Shown here: positions 45,241 through 56,966 of the stretch, piece after piece
Layout: each line of letters starts with the position of its first letter
Position numbering within the stretch: position 1 is the stretch's first letter
DNA from: Zantedeschia hybrid cultivar
Lineage: Eukaryota > Streptophyta > Magnoliopsida > Alismatales > Araceae
Direction of reading: 5' to 3'
DNA: 64,000 nucleotides
Assembly: GCA_030544215.1 (NCBI GenBank)
Contig: JARZZO010000001.1
Span: 38,839,670 to 38,903,669, forward strand
The notes under the pieces: model-generated
What the model saw: only the letters and a program-made list of their open reading frames with translations
Databases searched by the model: none
Told to the model about the DNA's origin: nothing
Made by a program: the position numbers and the translations under genes

Positions 45241-46600
45241 ATATATGCTTGCTATTGTTCTTGACTGAGCAATGCACTTATATATGTTGGTCTTGGATCT
45301 TCTTCAAAGCCCAAATTGATTTCAAGGAGTTCATCAACTGTAGCTTGCCCTCCATCTTCAAGTTCTGGAGGTGCTGGCTAGAGCTCCATTATATCTTCTT
45401 CATTTACTTTTTCTTCAATTTCTGCTTCAATTTTGTTGACTTCTTGGTCAATTTCATTTGATTGATTTGCTGTGAAAATATTTGGGGCAGGATCTACCTG
45501 TTGATTTTCTATAAGCTGAGTGAGCTCATCTTCCCTTTGACCCGTGTTAACATAAGGTTCATGGGTGATATATGGAATTTCTTGTTCTTCTGGTATATTC
45601 TGAACCATATTGGAACTTGGGATATCATTTTCCTTGACTTCTGAGACTTGGATGTCTTCTTCTTCAAGATGTTTCCAGCATTGACATGCCGGAATAGGAG
45701 ATTGATCAGCTTCTTGCTGACTTTCTTGAATAGACTGACCCGTGGGCTGCTCTTCATCATAGTCATCATATATCGCTTGTGTAATTACTGATAATTCAGG
45801 AGTTTCTTCTTCCGGCAAGGTATATCCCAAGCCTGGATATTGTGTATGTTGCATCAATGCTTTGGACATGTTAGGAGGGTACCATAGCTGTAGTTGTTGT
45901 AACCTGCTCCATTCTTTTTTGGTTTGATATAATGAAATTGACTGAGCCTTAGCTAATTCCTCAGTATGCTTTGTCATGTCTGGGAGACCCATGATGTCAA
46001 CCCATAATTCTTCTTCTATATCGGGAATATAGCAATCTCTGTCTTCAGTAGCCGACTGCTCATCAGCTCTATAAAAGACTGTTTTATGTCCATCTTCGTG
46101 AGGAACCACAAATTTCTTCAAAGGCTCTACGAGCTGACATTCATACTCTTCCATAGGATGCATTAGTCCGACTGGGACCATGACTTCTATAGAGAGTACA
46201 TCTTGCTGTTTGGTTGTCTTTGCTAAAGGACTTTTCAGAATTGTAGCTTCTTTGTCTTCAAGACTGAGAGAGCCGATATTTGGTAGGGGAGGAAACCATT
46301 CCTTGCTCCGACTGGTATCACGCTTTTCTATTTCTTTATCTTCTTTTTCCTCCAGTGGTGGAGGTATATAGAGATTGGCATCCATAAGATGGCATTCATG
46401 AACCTCAAAAGACTCGAGATCAGCGAAGACTCGTTGTATTTGTCCTTCCCAGGGAAATTTGATGCATTGAGGCAATGAGGAGGGCACCACAACACAAAAT
46501 ATTGATGTATCCATGGCCGCCCAAGTAAAGCTTTATATGTAGTATCAAAATTTATGATATGGAAGAGGACTGTGAAGTGAAAGTCACCGACGACCATTTC
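45241..46600 (-). pseudogene. pol: Giant element protease-RT linker region
   Basis: The long frame at 45378-46514 encodes a Glu/Gln-rich, acidic spacer. A glycine-containing 'YPGLGYTLPEEE' segment in the middle is in the position where Tat-lineage elements carry a G-patch-like remnant. The frame at 46328-46597 contains 'YKALLGRPWIHQY', the C-terminal end of the retropepsin. The role of the spacer is unknown. A stop at 45378 and a frameshift near 46500 are present. Confidence 0.65.
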
Positions 46601-46900
46601 AAATTCAGCTGCCCCAATTGGTGTTTCTGACTTCTGGTTGAATCAAGCTATTTTGAAATCTTGCACTCTTCTTAGGTGCATATGAAAATGAAATTTCTGG
46701 AAAGTCCTGAGAGGCATTATGCTGACAGCAGAGCCTTGATCAACCAGGATTCTATTGACAGATTGTCCATTTACCTTTCCTCTCATGTTGTGGTCATTTG
46801 TAGGCAGTAACATATCATCTTCAGTGAAGGTGATGGAAGCCGTGAATGACTCATAGGATATTTCTTGAATTTATGTTGCATGAGCTTCATAAATTTGAGG
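46601..46900 (-). pseudogene. pol: Giant element aspartic protease
   Basis: The - strand reading has 'RILVDQGSAVSIMPL' at about 46715-46760, the retropepsin active-site region of plant gypsy elements. Gln stands in place of the usual Ser or Thr after the catalytic Asp, and this family often has such changes. The flap side continues to 46600 and joins the 'LLGRPW' end. Stops near 46640 and 46870 break the frame. Confidence 0.65.
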
Positions 46901-48126
46901 AGTTTTTAAAGCTGCAATGAGAGCCTTTCGCAATTCCTCACTGAGTGACAAAACTTCCCACACAGTAAATTTAGATGGCAACCTTTTTAGTAAGCCGATG
47001 ACTTTCTTTTCTACTTTTTCATTATCATGAACTTCTGGAGAGGCAACCTGAGGGTCCAGTTCTTCAGACAGCTGCTATTGGACTTGTTTGCTTTTCTTTG
47101 CAGACTTTTGAACTGTCATGAATTCATATAAAGAGGGTAACACCCCATTTTCTTGATCAGAATTTTCTGGATATAGCCCGAGCGGAAGCGGGATTTGAAC
47201 ATTTCTTTTTGACAAAGGCATGGATTCCATTCCTCTGAATTCTGGTTCTGGGACGACATATGGTGTTTCCCCTTGCAGCTAGATAATTTTTTGAGTGGTA
47301 GCCAATGGAGGCTTCCGTCCCCACTTTTTGCCAGAGCGGGTGACATGTTGCTCATTTGGAGTTGATGTAGAGCTTTCCATCACTTCTATTTTTGGAGCAA
47401 GGAAGATTTCTTCCTCCGCATCATCTTCTCTTTCATTTATTGTTGATATTGTGTTGCAAGACATGACAGTGCAAATGCCTTCCTGCTCTTCTTTTCCATT
47501 TTCCTGATTATCATCAGTCTTTGGCTTTTTGACTTCATGTTCCTAGAATAGGGCTTCTTCATGTATTTGCTTCATTGTCATATTTTGGAGTTTCTCCCTT
47601 GGGATATAATTCTTCAGCTTTATTGGCTTTCTTAGAGGCTGTTCATATTCATCCAGGCTATCTATTAGCTTCTGCAATTTTGACAGCGGATCTTTACCCT
47701 TAGGTAGAATTGGTATTGGTGTTTCTCTTTTTCTTCTTATGTTGGTAACCCTCCTTACAGTATGAGGATCTACCCATTTCCATATACTGCTTGCTGGAGC
47801 AGGGTAACTTGCATTTGATTGGGATGCCTCCAACTGAGGGGAGGACACATATTGTTTTTTGCTTAAATTTGCGGCTTTGACTGGTGTAGATAAAGCCATT
47901 TTGGACATATCGGATATCATATTATCCAAATTTGGTGGAGGGACGGGTTGAACATATGTCGACCGTCGTGGAATACCTCCATGAATATATACTTCTGATG
48001 ATCTTTGCTTGATATGAGATCTTGGCTTCTTTTTTATTGTTTGCCACTGAGATGCTTGGAGTGGTTGAAGTACCAATTGCTCATAAGTGGCTTGGGTGCT
48101 TTTTTCTGCAGTTTCTGAGCTTAATG
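46901..48126 (-). pseudogene. Giant element gag-protease linker
   Basis: The frame at 47543-48076 and shorter ones at 47116-47464 encode a Lys/Pro/Ser-rich linker following gag ('PTPVKAANLSKKQ'-like, 'EYEQPLRKPIKLKNYIPRE'). In-frame stops fall at about 48128, 47543, 47280 and 47075. No zinc knuckle is obvious. No known enzymatic domain is recognised; by position this is the C-terminal part of gag and the start of pol. Confidence 0.55.
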
Positions 48127-48127
48127 A

Positions 48128-49540
48128 CTAGTAAATAGGAACCATATGATGCACATTTACAGATGCCACATTTGCTTTTGTCCAGGCATGAGGCTGCGGA
48201 GGATCAACAAGATGATCTCCCATCTTCAGGACACCTTTCTGAATTAATTTTTGAACTGCATCTTTGAACACATAGCATTCTTCAATAGGATGTCCCATAA
48301 TTTGGTGATATGGACAATAATTTAGATCATTAGATCTTTTGGCATCTTCTGGCCTCTTCGACTGTGGTAACACAATCCGATTGTATTTTCGTGCCCATTC
48401 AAATAGAACACAAGTTTTGTCTTTTGGGAAGCTGTATAGCCTGTTCATTCTGTCTCTAAGAGAGGATAAAGCTCGGGTTTCTTTCTCTTTATTGTTGCTG
48501 GTTTCGGCCTGGATGGCTGGACCTTTCTTTTGTTGCTCCGTGATAAATGTAGATAAATCTACTGTATTTGACTCACGTGGAGCATTTCTTCTATCAGATT
48601 TCCCTTTGTTGTTGCTTGGTTTACCTCTGGATCGGCTCAGAAAATTTTCAACTTCTGATACCACAGTATTCAATTTGTCAAAAGATTTGATTTCAATGGC
48701 TACCAGCCTTTCAAGGACTTCATTTTTCAAATTACTTTTGCATATCACCACTGCGTCTTCTTGACATGGTGGTCTTTTGCATTTCCTGCTAAGATTCCTA
48801 CACCTAACAATGAATTTGGAAGCATTTTCATTGTTTTCTTGTTTCATAGTATATAGCTCTGCCAGAGTGATTTCTCTCTCTACTAGATAAAATTTGTCTT
48901 GAAATTGCTTCTGGAGGTCGGCCCACCCAGAAATAGATCCAGGCCGAAGAGAAGAATACCATTCAAATGCGAGTCCAGTTAATGAAGACCCGAAAAATTT
49001 CAGCATATAAGATTCATCAGTGGCCAGGTCTCCCATTGCCCCATTATAATATGCCAAGTGTTCTTTTGGATTTCCTTGGCCATTGAATTTTTCAAACTTG
49101 GGAACTTTGGTCATTCCCAGCGGAAGCCTCTTCATAGCATGATCCACCAGATATGGTACTTTGTACACATCATATACCGTGGAGGTACCTTCCACTCTTT
49201 CTGCCAGCTTCATATCAATGAGCTATTCTAACAGTAGCCTTTGAGCCACAGCAGGATCTACTGGATTTGGGAAGAAATTAACTCCCTGAACTTGGAAAGC
49301 TTGAAATGGCAAATTTGAGATCAAATTGTCTTGCAATACTGTTGCAGGAGCAACTTGACTATTGGATACTTGAATATATGCAGGTGTTTCATTCATAGGC
49401 ATAGGCTTAGATGACTGCATAGATATATTTAGAAAGATTTTGAGACAGAGGAGGTGGAACTGGAGGGTTGGCCGCCCGAGGATAAGAGGAAGTTGAAGCA
49501 CCTCCTTCTTTACCAGCCCATCCTGCCCCTTGCATTTGGG
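48128..49540 (-). pseudogene. gag: Giant element gag (capsid region)
   Basis: The 48128-49213 frame (361 codons) carries a clear retrotransposon-gag domain: 'VPKFEKFNGQGNPKEHLAYY', 'YMLKFFGSSLTGLAFEWYSS', 'WADLQKQFQDKFY' and 'MKQENNENASKFIVRCRNLS'. A Cys/His segment 'LNYCPYHQIMGHPIEECYVF' near 48260-48320 resembles the zinc-binding patch of Tat gag proteins. The same frame extends upstream to 49543 through one TAG near 49222-49226, in a place where Gln is common. It forms the particle that packages element RNA. Confidence 0.85.
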
Positions 49541-50486
49541 CATCTTTTTCTTTCAATTGCTTTTTCAACAACTCAATTTCTTGTAATAACAACTGAGTTA
49601 TGCTTGGTTCTGCTTCTTTTTGCTAATTGATTTGCTGGGGAAGCTGTTGCTCTGCTGGTGCAGAAAGAGCTTCTCCTGATGCCTCAATGACATTTGCAGA
49701 TAGCTCTGCTTGTTCATCAATGTTTTCTAATAGGGTAGGAAAATTTTGGGCAACTATCGCTGTCGCTTGCATTCTTCGGGTAACTAGACCCGGCCTTGAG
49801 GCTAAATCTCTGATTTCTTCTGGATCTTTAGGGAGTACCGCATACTTGTTGATAGTATGGCATGAATAAATTATCAGGCTTCCTTGGGTGAATTCTGCCG
49901 ATCTCCTTGTGGAAGGAGGTTTCTGCTGCAGCCTTTGGAATACAGATGTTTTCGAAGGCTTTTTTGGCTTTTCATTTTCATATCTTTCTCTTGACTTCCT
50001 TCTTTTTGGCAACTCAGCATGAGGCGGTTGCCTTTGAATTGGTTTCCATATTTGCCGCCTTTGTGACTGAAAGATTGGCTTTGATTTTTCTTGTGCATAT
50101 TGATCTTTTTGATGTTTGGGTACCCATATTTGTTTTGCTGGTGGCTCTTGACAATATTTCATCCCATAACAATAAGTTGGTTTGGGATTTCTTTCTTGCT
50201 TTTCAAACATCTGAATCTTAGCTTTTCCTTTTTCTTTTCTTTCATTTTTCATTCTTTCTCTATCCATGTCTTCAAAGACCTGGAATGAGTTTTGAACTGG
50301 AATGTTTGGAACCAGTCGGTCTTTGGAAGTATCAACTTTGCTGCCGTCTAGAAAGATCCGCAGGCTCCCAACAAAGAATTGATTTTTTGGTCCTAGACCA
50401 TTGTGCAGAGATTGCCTTTGAATTGAACTAGGGATTTCGACCCTTTCGGGTATTCCCCCGATATTGTTTTGAAGATGATGCAGCAT
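49541..50486 (-). pseudogene. Extra ORF upstream of gag (ORF1-like) in the giant element
   Basis: The frame at 49623-50486 has 287 codons and is strongly basic, rich in Lys, Gln, Arg and Pro, with no domain I recognise. A TAG at 49623 separates it from a same-frame continuation (to about 49407) that reads as a short coiled coil ('LLLQEIELLKKQLKEKDAQM') and then a Pro-rich stretch. Ogre-type elements are known for an additional ORF ahead of gag, so this is the natural candidate. It could equally be the N-terminal part of one long gag with a nonsense mutation. Confidence 0.55.
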
Positions 50487-50801
50487 GACTGTGAATAGTG
50501 CAGCAGCTGACTAGTGCTTGAGGTACATCAGATATAGTCTCAGGTTGCATGAAGACCACCCCGAGAAAATTCAGAAAACCAATAACGGGAGGGAAGCTCC
50601 CGAATGCCACAAGTACCGCCAGGTAGCCATAGCGAGCATGGTTCTCGACCACCAGAGGGCCGAAGAAAACTTTCGATTCCATTGAGTCTCCTGTAATACA
50701 ACGAAGAGATAATCAATAACTTCAAAGAATGGGTGTTATCCTTATTCTTCCGACGAGAAGATGAAGGGAGGACAGGTCCCACCAGGCGTGCCAAAAGAGA
50801 T
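50487..50801 (-). other. Giant element 5' leader
   Basis: A 315-bp leader between the 5' LTR and the first long frame. It contains the PBS 8 bp inside the LTR. Overlapping short frames (50428-50682, 50540-50833) run into the LTR and have no domain. The leader is short for such a large element. Confidence 0.7.
50776..50793 (-). other. Giant element primer binding site
   Basis: The - strand reads TGGCACGCCTGGTGGGAC, starting with the TGG that pairs with a tRNA CCA end, 8 bp inside the 5' LTR. It differs from the initiator-Met site of the copia elements. From memory it is of the type described for RIRE2/Tat-like elements (tRNA-Arg proposed); the isoacceptor should be checked by search. Confidence 0.75.
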
Positions 50802-51389
50802 TGTCGTACATTTTTTAGGAAAAAAAAATGCACTTGATCTTGATTTTTTGATTTTTGATTTAGATTTGTTATTTGTGCGCTTTACCTGACTCATCAGATG
50901 ATTGCGTAGTTCTTCAACCCGATCCCACCACCCATAAATGAAATAGAGTTAATTACATCCTCCTAAGAGGAAAACCCTTGATTAATCGTCAGAAGAATAG
51001 AATAGCACCCTTTGAATTGATATAAAAAGGATATACAAGATTGCCTTCAAAAAATGAATGAATTCCAGTTTTTATTTGAGAAGAAAACTCATTTTTTAGT
51101 TTAGAGTTGAGTCTGCAGAAGACTTGATTGATTTTTATTGATGGATGATGATGAGAGACATTTTTAGTCTTTTTGGACTGATTTATGTGGATGCATTGAA
51201 AATTTGTTGAATTTTTTAAGTTTAGAAATGAGGCTTCTTTTAGATATTTTTTATGTTTTGCAAAAGGGAAATTTTGAGTTTTTATTTGATTTTTGATTTA
51301 TAGAAAGTATTTTATTTTTATCTTGTGGTTTTTTATTCAATTTTATAGGAATTAGAGTTGAGAAGATTGGATTTTACCAATTGGGGGTT

Positions 51390-53211
51390 GAGTCTACGCA
51401 GGGTAGCAGAGACTTATTTGTCACAAGCTTATTTTTTAGTTTCTTGGGTAATTTCAAGGAAAAAGTTATTATTTTTGTTTGTATTTTGATTTATGAAAAA
51501 TATATGTTTTATTCTTAAGAGTTTTATTTGATTTGATGGAATTTTAATAGTCAAAATAACAGATTTTAGGAATTTAAGGTTGAGTCTGCGCTATAGAGTA
51601 CAGACTCATTGTTTATCAAAGTGTTTACTATTTTTTATACTTTTTTGTGAAAGGAGTTTTAAGCTTTTATTTAGGTTTTTGACTTATATAAAGTATGAAA
51701 TTTTTATGTAAATTTTTGGATTTAATTTGGATGGAAATTAAGGTCAAAAAGACCAAATTTGGGATTTCAGGGTTGAGTCTGCGCTGGGTAGCGCAAACTC
51801 ATTTGTCACCAAAGTGTTTTGAGTTGTTTTATGCATTTTTTCAAGAACAACTTGGTGTTTTTATTTGATATTCTGATAGATAAGAATAAACTTGATTTTG
51901 GTGGGATCATCTTTTGGTGCTCGGGAAGTTGCTTTTTCATTTTTTGTGAATTTCAGGGCTGAGTCTGCGCCAGGATGCGCAGACTCAAGTCTGAACTGTG
52001 GATTTTTTATTATGAGTTGTTTTATTGCATTCTTGGTGGAATAACTTGATTTTATGTTTTTTTTTATGATTATTTACAAATTTGGAGCTGCGGACATGAT
52101 TTGGGGGCCAAGAGACGAGGTTTTGGCCCTGGGATTGATGCGCAGGCTCAAGTTCAAAGAGGATTTGAGCAAGATTCTTTAAAAGATGGAACCTCCTGAG
52201 GTTGAGGGGAATTCCAAGAGTTTCATAGAGCTAGGGAGCTTCAAAGATTAAGGAGACAAGAAAAATGAGTTTGAGTCTGCGCAAGGGGTGCGCAGACTCA
52301 GCTGAACTTGTGATTTTTGTTTATTTTGAAGGGATTTGGATACTTTTTGTAAATGGATGTTTATTTGAATGAAATGAAGTGTTTGATATATGATTGTGAG
52401 TGATTTAAGCAATTTGATTTATTGTTTAGTTGATTTTGTCATTAGAAATGAGATTATGAAAGGTGTTCAGACTCAACTTAAGTTTGAAATTTTGTGTTTA
52501 TTTAAAATAGAAGATGGTTATCTTAAACCTTTTTTGAGTGAATTAACTTTAATTATTTGAGTTACTTGAACCATAAATGAGTCTATCAGCCCAAACGTGG
52601 CCTCTTTGACAATTTTGAGTTGAGTCTGCACACTCATAACAGTGGCGCAAACTCAAGTCTGAAAATTAGTTTTTTGAAGTTCCTGCAGAGTTCAAGCTGC
52701 AATTAAATCCATCAAGAGGTTAGTTCCAACTATTAAAGTTAGAATATAAAATCCGGAGTGGAGAAAAACAGATTGTACCCCATTCCCAATTGAATTTCCA
52801 TGGTTATAGGTGCGCAGACTCAAAATCTGAGCATAATTTCAGGTTTATACCTCTTTCAACTTGAAGTGATCCAAGAATCACCACAAATTTGGGGAGGATA
52901 ACATTGAGAAATCTCAGAAGTTGAGTATGGCTACATGAGGCCTTTTCAAAGAGTGGTTCTTGTGTGGATTTCTTCAAATGACATGATTTCTTCATGTTTA
53001 TCTCATTCTTCTTAGAAAGGGCTTAAAAACCCAAAGTCCAAGCCATTTAGGACCTTCATTGGGCCTCAAAAGGACAACCCTAGGTCTAAGGAACATTTGG
53101 ACAGCTTAGGAGAGGATCAAAGAATCACCTCAAGCCCAAAAACCCACTTGGAAGAGGCGCATACTCAAAACCTGCAACTGGCGTTGAGTCTGCGCAGGGA
53201 GGCGCAGACTC
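51390..53211. repeat. GAGTCTGCGC inverted-repeat array, right LTR
   Basis: Units lie at 51390 (degraded), 51582, 51775, 51961, 52273 and 53186. The sixth unit is reduced to 'gagtctgcacactc' near 52622. Those at 51961, 52273 and 53186 are perfect in both 10-bp arms. Spacers are 6 bp, or 7 bp at 52273, the same as in the other LTR. Confidence 0.88.
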
Positions 53212-54307
53212 AACACTGTAGCACCTGCAAACCCGGATTTTCGGTAAAAAATGGGTTTAAAACCAAACCAAATGATATAAAATAAGGTATAAAAGGTACA
53301 AGGCCTAAAATATTTATTTAAAATATATTTTAGATGCATTTCTTTAAGAAAATATCATGAAAACTTGAATATGAACATAAGAGAAACTTAGGCATACTTT
53401 TTATCTTTTCCATAGATCTCTCCTTCTTGACTCCATGTTAGAGGGTTTCTACCCAAATAAGCTCATCCTCAACTAGTGAGGGAACCTCCTTGAGAACCTC
53501 TAAGACCTAAACCCTTAGCCATTAAAGGAAAATATCCAAACAAAACCCATTCGGTTACAACATGAAAACAAAAACTTGGATCTTAATATATATGAAACTT
53601 AGGGAGTTTCTCTTGATGTTTGGCCTTGGGGAAACATCATTCATGGAAGGGATGTGCTCCTAAGGGTCATGGAAGGCCAAGCCACCTTGAAAAACCCTAA
53701 AACCAAAGGCAAATAAATGGAAAACCAGTTTTCAAGAAATCTGGACAGCAAAGCACATCTTGGGTCATATCTCCATATTTAGGGGGTTTCAAGGATTGAG
53801 GAGACCATTTCTATGAACTATAAAGGCCCCTCTACCATCACCACACGAAAAACACATGCCTTATGAATGAAACAACAACATAAAAGCAAGATAGCCTATA
53901 GATTCACAAAATAGACTCAGAAAATCTGAACTTTGCATTTCATTACTTTAATCACCATAGATGAACATCAAGGGGGAGATAGAAGTTTCTATGAACATCA
54001 AAATGAAGGAAAACATTATAAGAAAGCAAGGAGACAGAAATAGACCCCTTCTTCACCCCCACTCTACCTTGGAGAGGGGATGAGAACGGAGAGTGGCTCG
54101 TGAAGCCTACAATCTTTCTCTCTTCTTCTCTAGCACTCTTCCTTTCTTTTTCTCTTCTTCTCTAACCTTTTTTTCTCTCTTGAGATGCAGGAAATGGAGG
54201 GGAAGGAGGAGAGAGACTTGCTCCTCCAAGCTCTCTCCCTTTTCTTCTTCTCTTTTCTCTTTTTTGGGATTTTTGTCTCCAACTTTTTCTTGTAGAAGAT
54301 GGGGGTT

Positions 54308-54315
54308 CTTTTATA
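54308..54315 (-). promoter_or_regulatory. TATA box of the giant element 5' LTR
   Basis: TATAAAAG on the - strand, conserved with 28365-28372. In this copy it would drive the genomic RNA leftward through gag-pol. Confidence 0.5.
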
Positions 54316-55252
54316 GATAAAGTTGGGTTACTTTTTGGGGGTAGATTAGGCACCCATTAGCCTTGGATTAGGGATAAGAAACCCCTCTTAAGATCCCTCA
54401 AATGAGGCCACAACACTTGGAGAATCATGATTGGTTTCTTCTTTTGCTTTTCACCTACCCTCTTTTAGAAGAATCTTGAGGGGGGGACCACTTGCTTTTC
54501 TTCTTATCCTCCTTTGGGCAGATTTGACCATAGGCCAAAGGGGTAAGAATAGGCCATGGGTGGAACCATTTGGGCCCTTTTAAAGGCTGCCACGAAATTG
54601 GGGTTTGGCCTTCACTTTTTGGGCCCAAATTAGCCCTATTGGGCTTCTTTTGCTTGAGATGATGGGCCTAGGCCTGCCCCCTTGGATTTCTTCATCATTT
54701 GGGCTGAAAGTAACCCCTTTTTGACTTCTTTGGCCTTGCAAGAATGGGCATGATAGATGTCCATTAACTTTCTTCACTTGGGCCTTCTTTTGAAAAATTG
54801 CTTGGACCTCCTTTCCTTGAGATAATGGGCCCGGTTGCACCATTGGATTTCTTCATTATTTGGGCCCTAGAGTAGCTCCTTTTTTATTCTTTTGGCTTGC
54901 AAAATTGGGCTTAGCTGTTGCCCCTTAAATCTTCTTCATTTGGGCCTTCTTAGACAATCTTTGCACAATTGTTTGGACCTCCTTTGCTTGGGATAAGGGG
55001 CCCGGTTGTGCCATTAGATTTCTTCATCATTTGGGCCCTAGCGTGGCCCTTTTTTTGATTCATTTGGCTTGTAAAATAGATATGACTGCTGTCCATTAAT
55101 TCTTCTTCACTTGAGCTTTCTTTGAAAAATTGCTTAGACCTTTCTTGCTTGAATTTATGGGCTCGGTACCTCATTTCAATTCTCTTTCATTTGGGCCTTC
55201 TTTGTTGATCTTTAGGCTTTTCTTCTTGTTTAATTTTTTTTTGATGACAACA

Positions 55253-55365
55253 TCTGGACAGGCCTTTGAATTTTTATTGATTAAATCAATTCAAAATACA
55301 TGGGGGGGACATGCCACCTTACCTCAGGGAGATACAGTAATAAAGAAAGTAAAACAGATCCCCCA
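55253..55365. other. Short target DNA between the giant element and Copia-2
   Basis: 113 bp without a gene. It begins with TCTGG, the probable TSD partner of CCTGG at 24172-24176, and ends at the Copia-2 LTR. If both insertion calls are right, this is the continuation of the sequence at 24142-24176. Its own origin is unknown. Confidence 0.5.
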
Positions 55366-56952
55366 TGTAAGGTATCGCCATGAACGCAGCGGAAAAAAAA
55401 AAGATTCCATTGTATCGGTTGCTGGGGTCGTAAAACGGACATTAAAATCTAAGCGGGAAGAACAGTTCTTCACCTTTGCGGGGTTTCGAATCTCCCGTGG
55501 ATGATGCCGACTCGGTAATCGCGCACGCGCACGATCTCTAGAGGTATCCACACGAGTTCCCGCAGCAGACGCGATTTCCTCCTCGACTTGAGTACTCCGA
55601 CCAGATCTCAAATCCACCATGCGCGGAGAGAGACAGATCCACTCCAAGAGAGAGAGAAGGAGAGAGAGAGAGGAGAGAGAGAATCTGGGGAGTAAAATTC
55701 GTCCAACTAACTCTTTACCACTCCCCCTTGGCCCTCCTTATATAGAAATAAGGATAAGCACAAGAGTTAATCCTCATGATTATCCAAGAGTTTGGCCTTG
55801 GATAATTCTCCTTTAAATCTTCATATTTATCCTGCAGCTTTTCACATAAAACCCAGATAAGCATGAAATTTAACATCTCTCATCGTCTGACGAGAACTCG
55901 TATGTGTGTGACCCTCTAGGCCCATATATCAGTCCGGTTGCAGGCCCATTAAACTTAGAACTGTTTCTTGAGTTTAATATTTATTAATTAACATTTAAAC
56001 ATCATATGTTAAATGATTAATTTAATAAACAAGTAAATTATCATCCGATGATTAATTCACTTGGCCTTCTGATCATGAACAGCACCAAACACTACCTCAT
56101 GATCCCAGAAGATATAAGGGATACTGTTCCCTTCAATTGAACATTTCCGTCTGCCGATACCGCACAGATATAATCCTTCACTCATGCAATGTCCCGATAA
56201 CGAAAGGGTATGGTTTTATAGTCAAACCCTCTATCGCATTATCCAGATGGATTCCAGTACACAGTTAATATCTAGAAAGACATCTCTTTCATTTGACCCT
56301 GGCCAGGGATTTCTGTGTACACATCCATGGGACATTCTCTCTCCAGTCTTATACCAAGGGTGAGTGATCCCTTGTTGTTCACTCAATTACCTTCGGAAGC
56401 TTTCCACTGTATCTGAAAGACCGATTATGGTGGACTTAATGGTTAAAGTCCACGAGTCAGAGAATCAAGATACAATGGTCCACAAACAAGATATCATTGG
56501 TGACTCAGGTCAAAGGACCAACTGTGCTACTGCAACGATTGAATTCCCTAGTTGACTAATATGTATAATTACCATCCAAGAATTCTTATTTGGGTTTGTT
56601 CAGTGAACTCATTCTCTAATGAGCACCCACTTGTTTGTCTTAGTGTCACCACACGAGTGAATGTGAGATCATTCACCCTCATCATATGAGTAGACATAAC
56701 TTGTGTCGATCTTATCGGATATTTAATGTCCATCTCAAATATCCTATGATCGAGAACTATTTAAGACAATTGACTGAGGATATTGATCTCACTATCATGA
56801 TCTCATCATGATTCAATATCCCATACATTTGTCTATGGACCTTCATTACGATAGTTAATTGCGAGAACTATTAAATGAAGAAATGATTGCCTTTATTAAT
56901 AATATGAACTAGAATGTACAATTATTGGCTTTGAGGCCACCCAATTCTTACA
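55366..56952 (-). repeat. Copia-2 3' LTR (left copy), 1587 bp
   Basis: It starts TGTAAGGTAT and ends TCTTACA. A - strand TATATAAGG box lies near 55737-55745, with the GA-rich microsatellite at about 55648-55683 downstream of it. Terminal inverted repeat TGTAAG/CTTACA. The PPT follows at 56953. Confidence 0.93.
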
Positions 56953-56963
56953 TTCTCCCACTT
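56953..56963 (-). other. Copia-2 polypurine tract
   Basis: The - strand reads AAGTGGGAGAA immediately before the 3' LTR. Confidence 0.85.
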
Positions 56964-56966
56964 GGA

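Larger units (their letters stand above)
24177..55252 (-). mobile_element. Giant Tat/Ogre-like Ty3/gypsy element (31 kb) with an antisense gene
   Basis: It is bounded by two long LTRs starting TGTCATACA / TGTCGTACA and ending GACAACA. The flanking 5-mers are CCTGG (24172-24176) and TCTGG (55253-55257), a plausible TSD with one mismatch. Pol reads on the - strand: leader with PBS, an ORF1/gag region, protease, RT, RNase H, a second archaeal-type RNase H, integrase, then about 10 kb with a multi-exon gene on the + strand and tandem arrays, then PPT and 3' LTR. The gag-pol order with an extra RNase H identifies the Tat lineage. Without the later solo LTR and MITE it would be about 28.4 kb. Coding parts carry many stops and frameshifts. 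Confidence 0.9.
50802..55252 (-). repeat. Giant element 5' LTR (right copy), 4451 bp
   Basis: It is collinear with 24177-29310 over its whole length, except for the 680-bp absence at 53015/53016 and small indels (for example near 51890). It starts TGTCGTACA and ends GATGACAACA. A - strand TATAAAAG is at 54308-54315. The inverted-repeat array is partly eroded: 51390 and the position of the sixth unit are damaged. Substitutions against the other LTR are frequent, which points to an insertion that is not recent. Confidence 0.92.
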
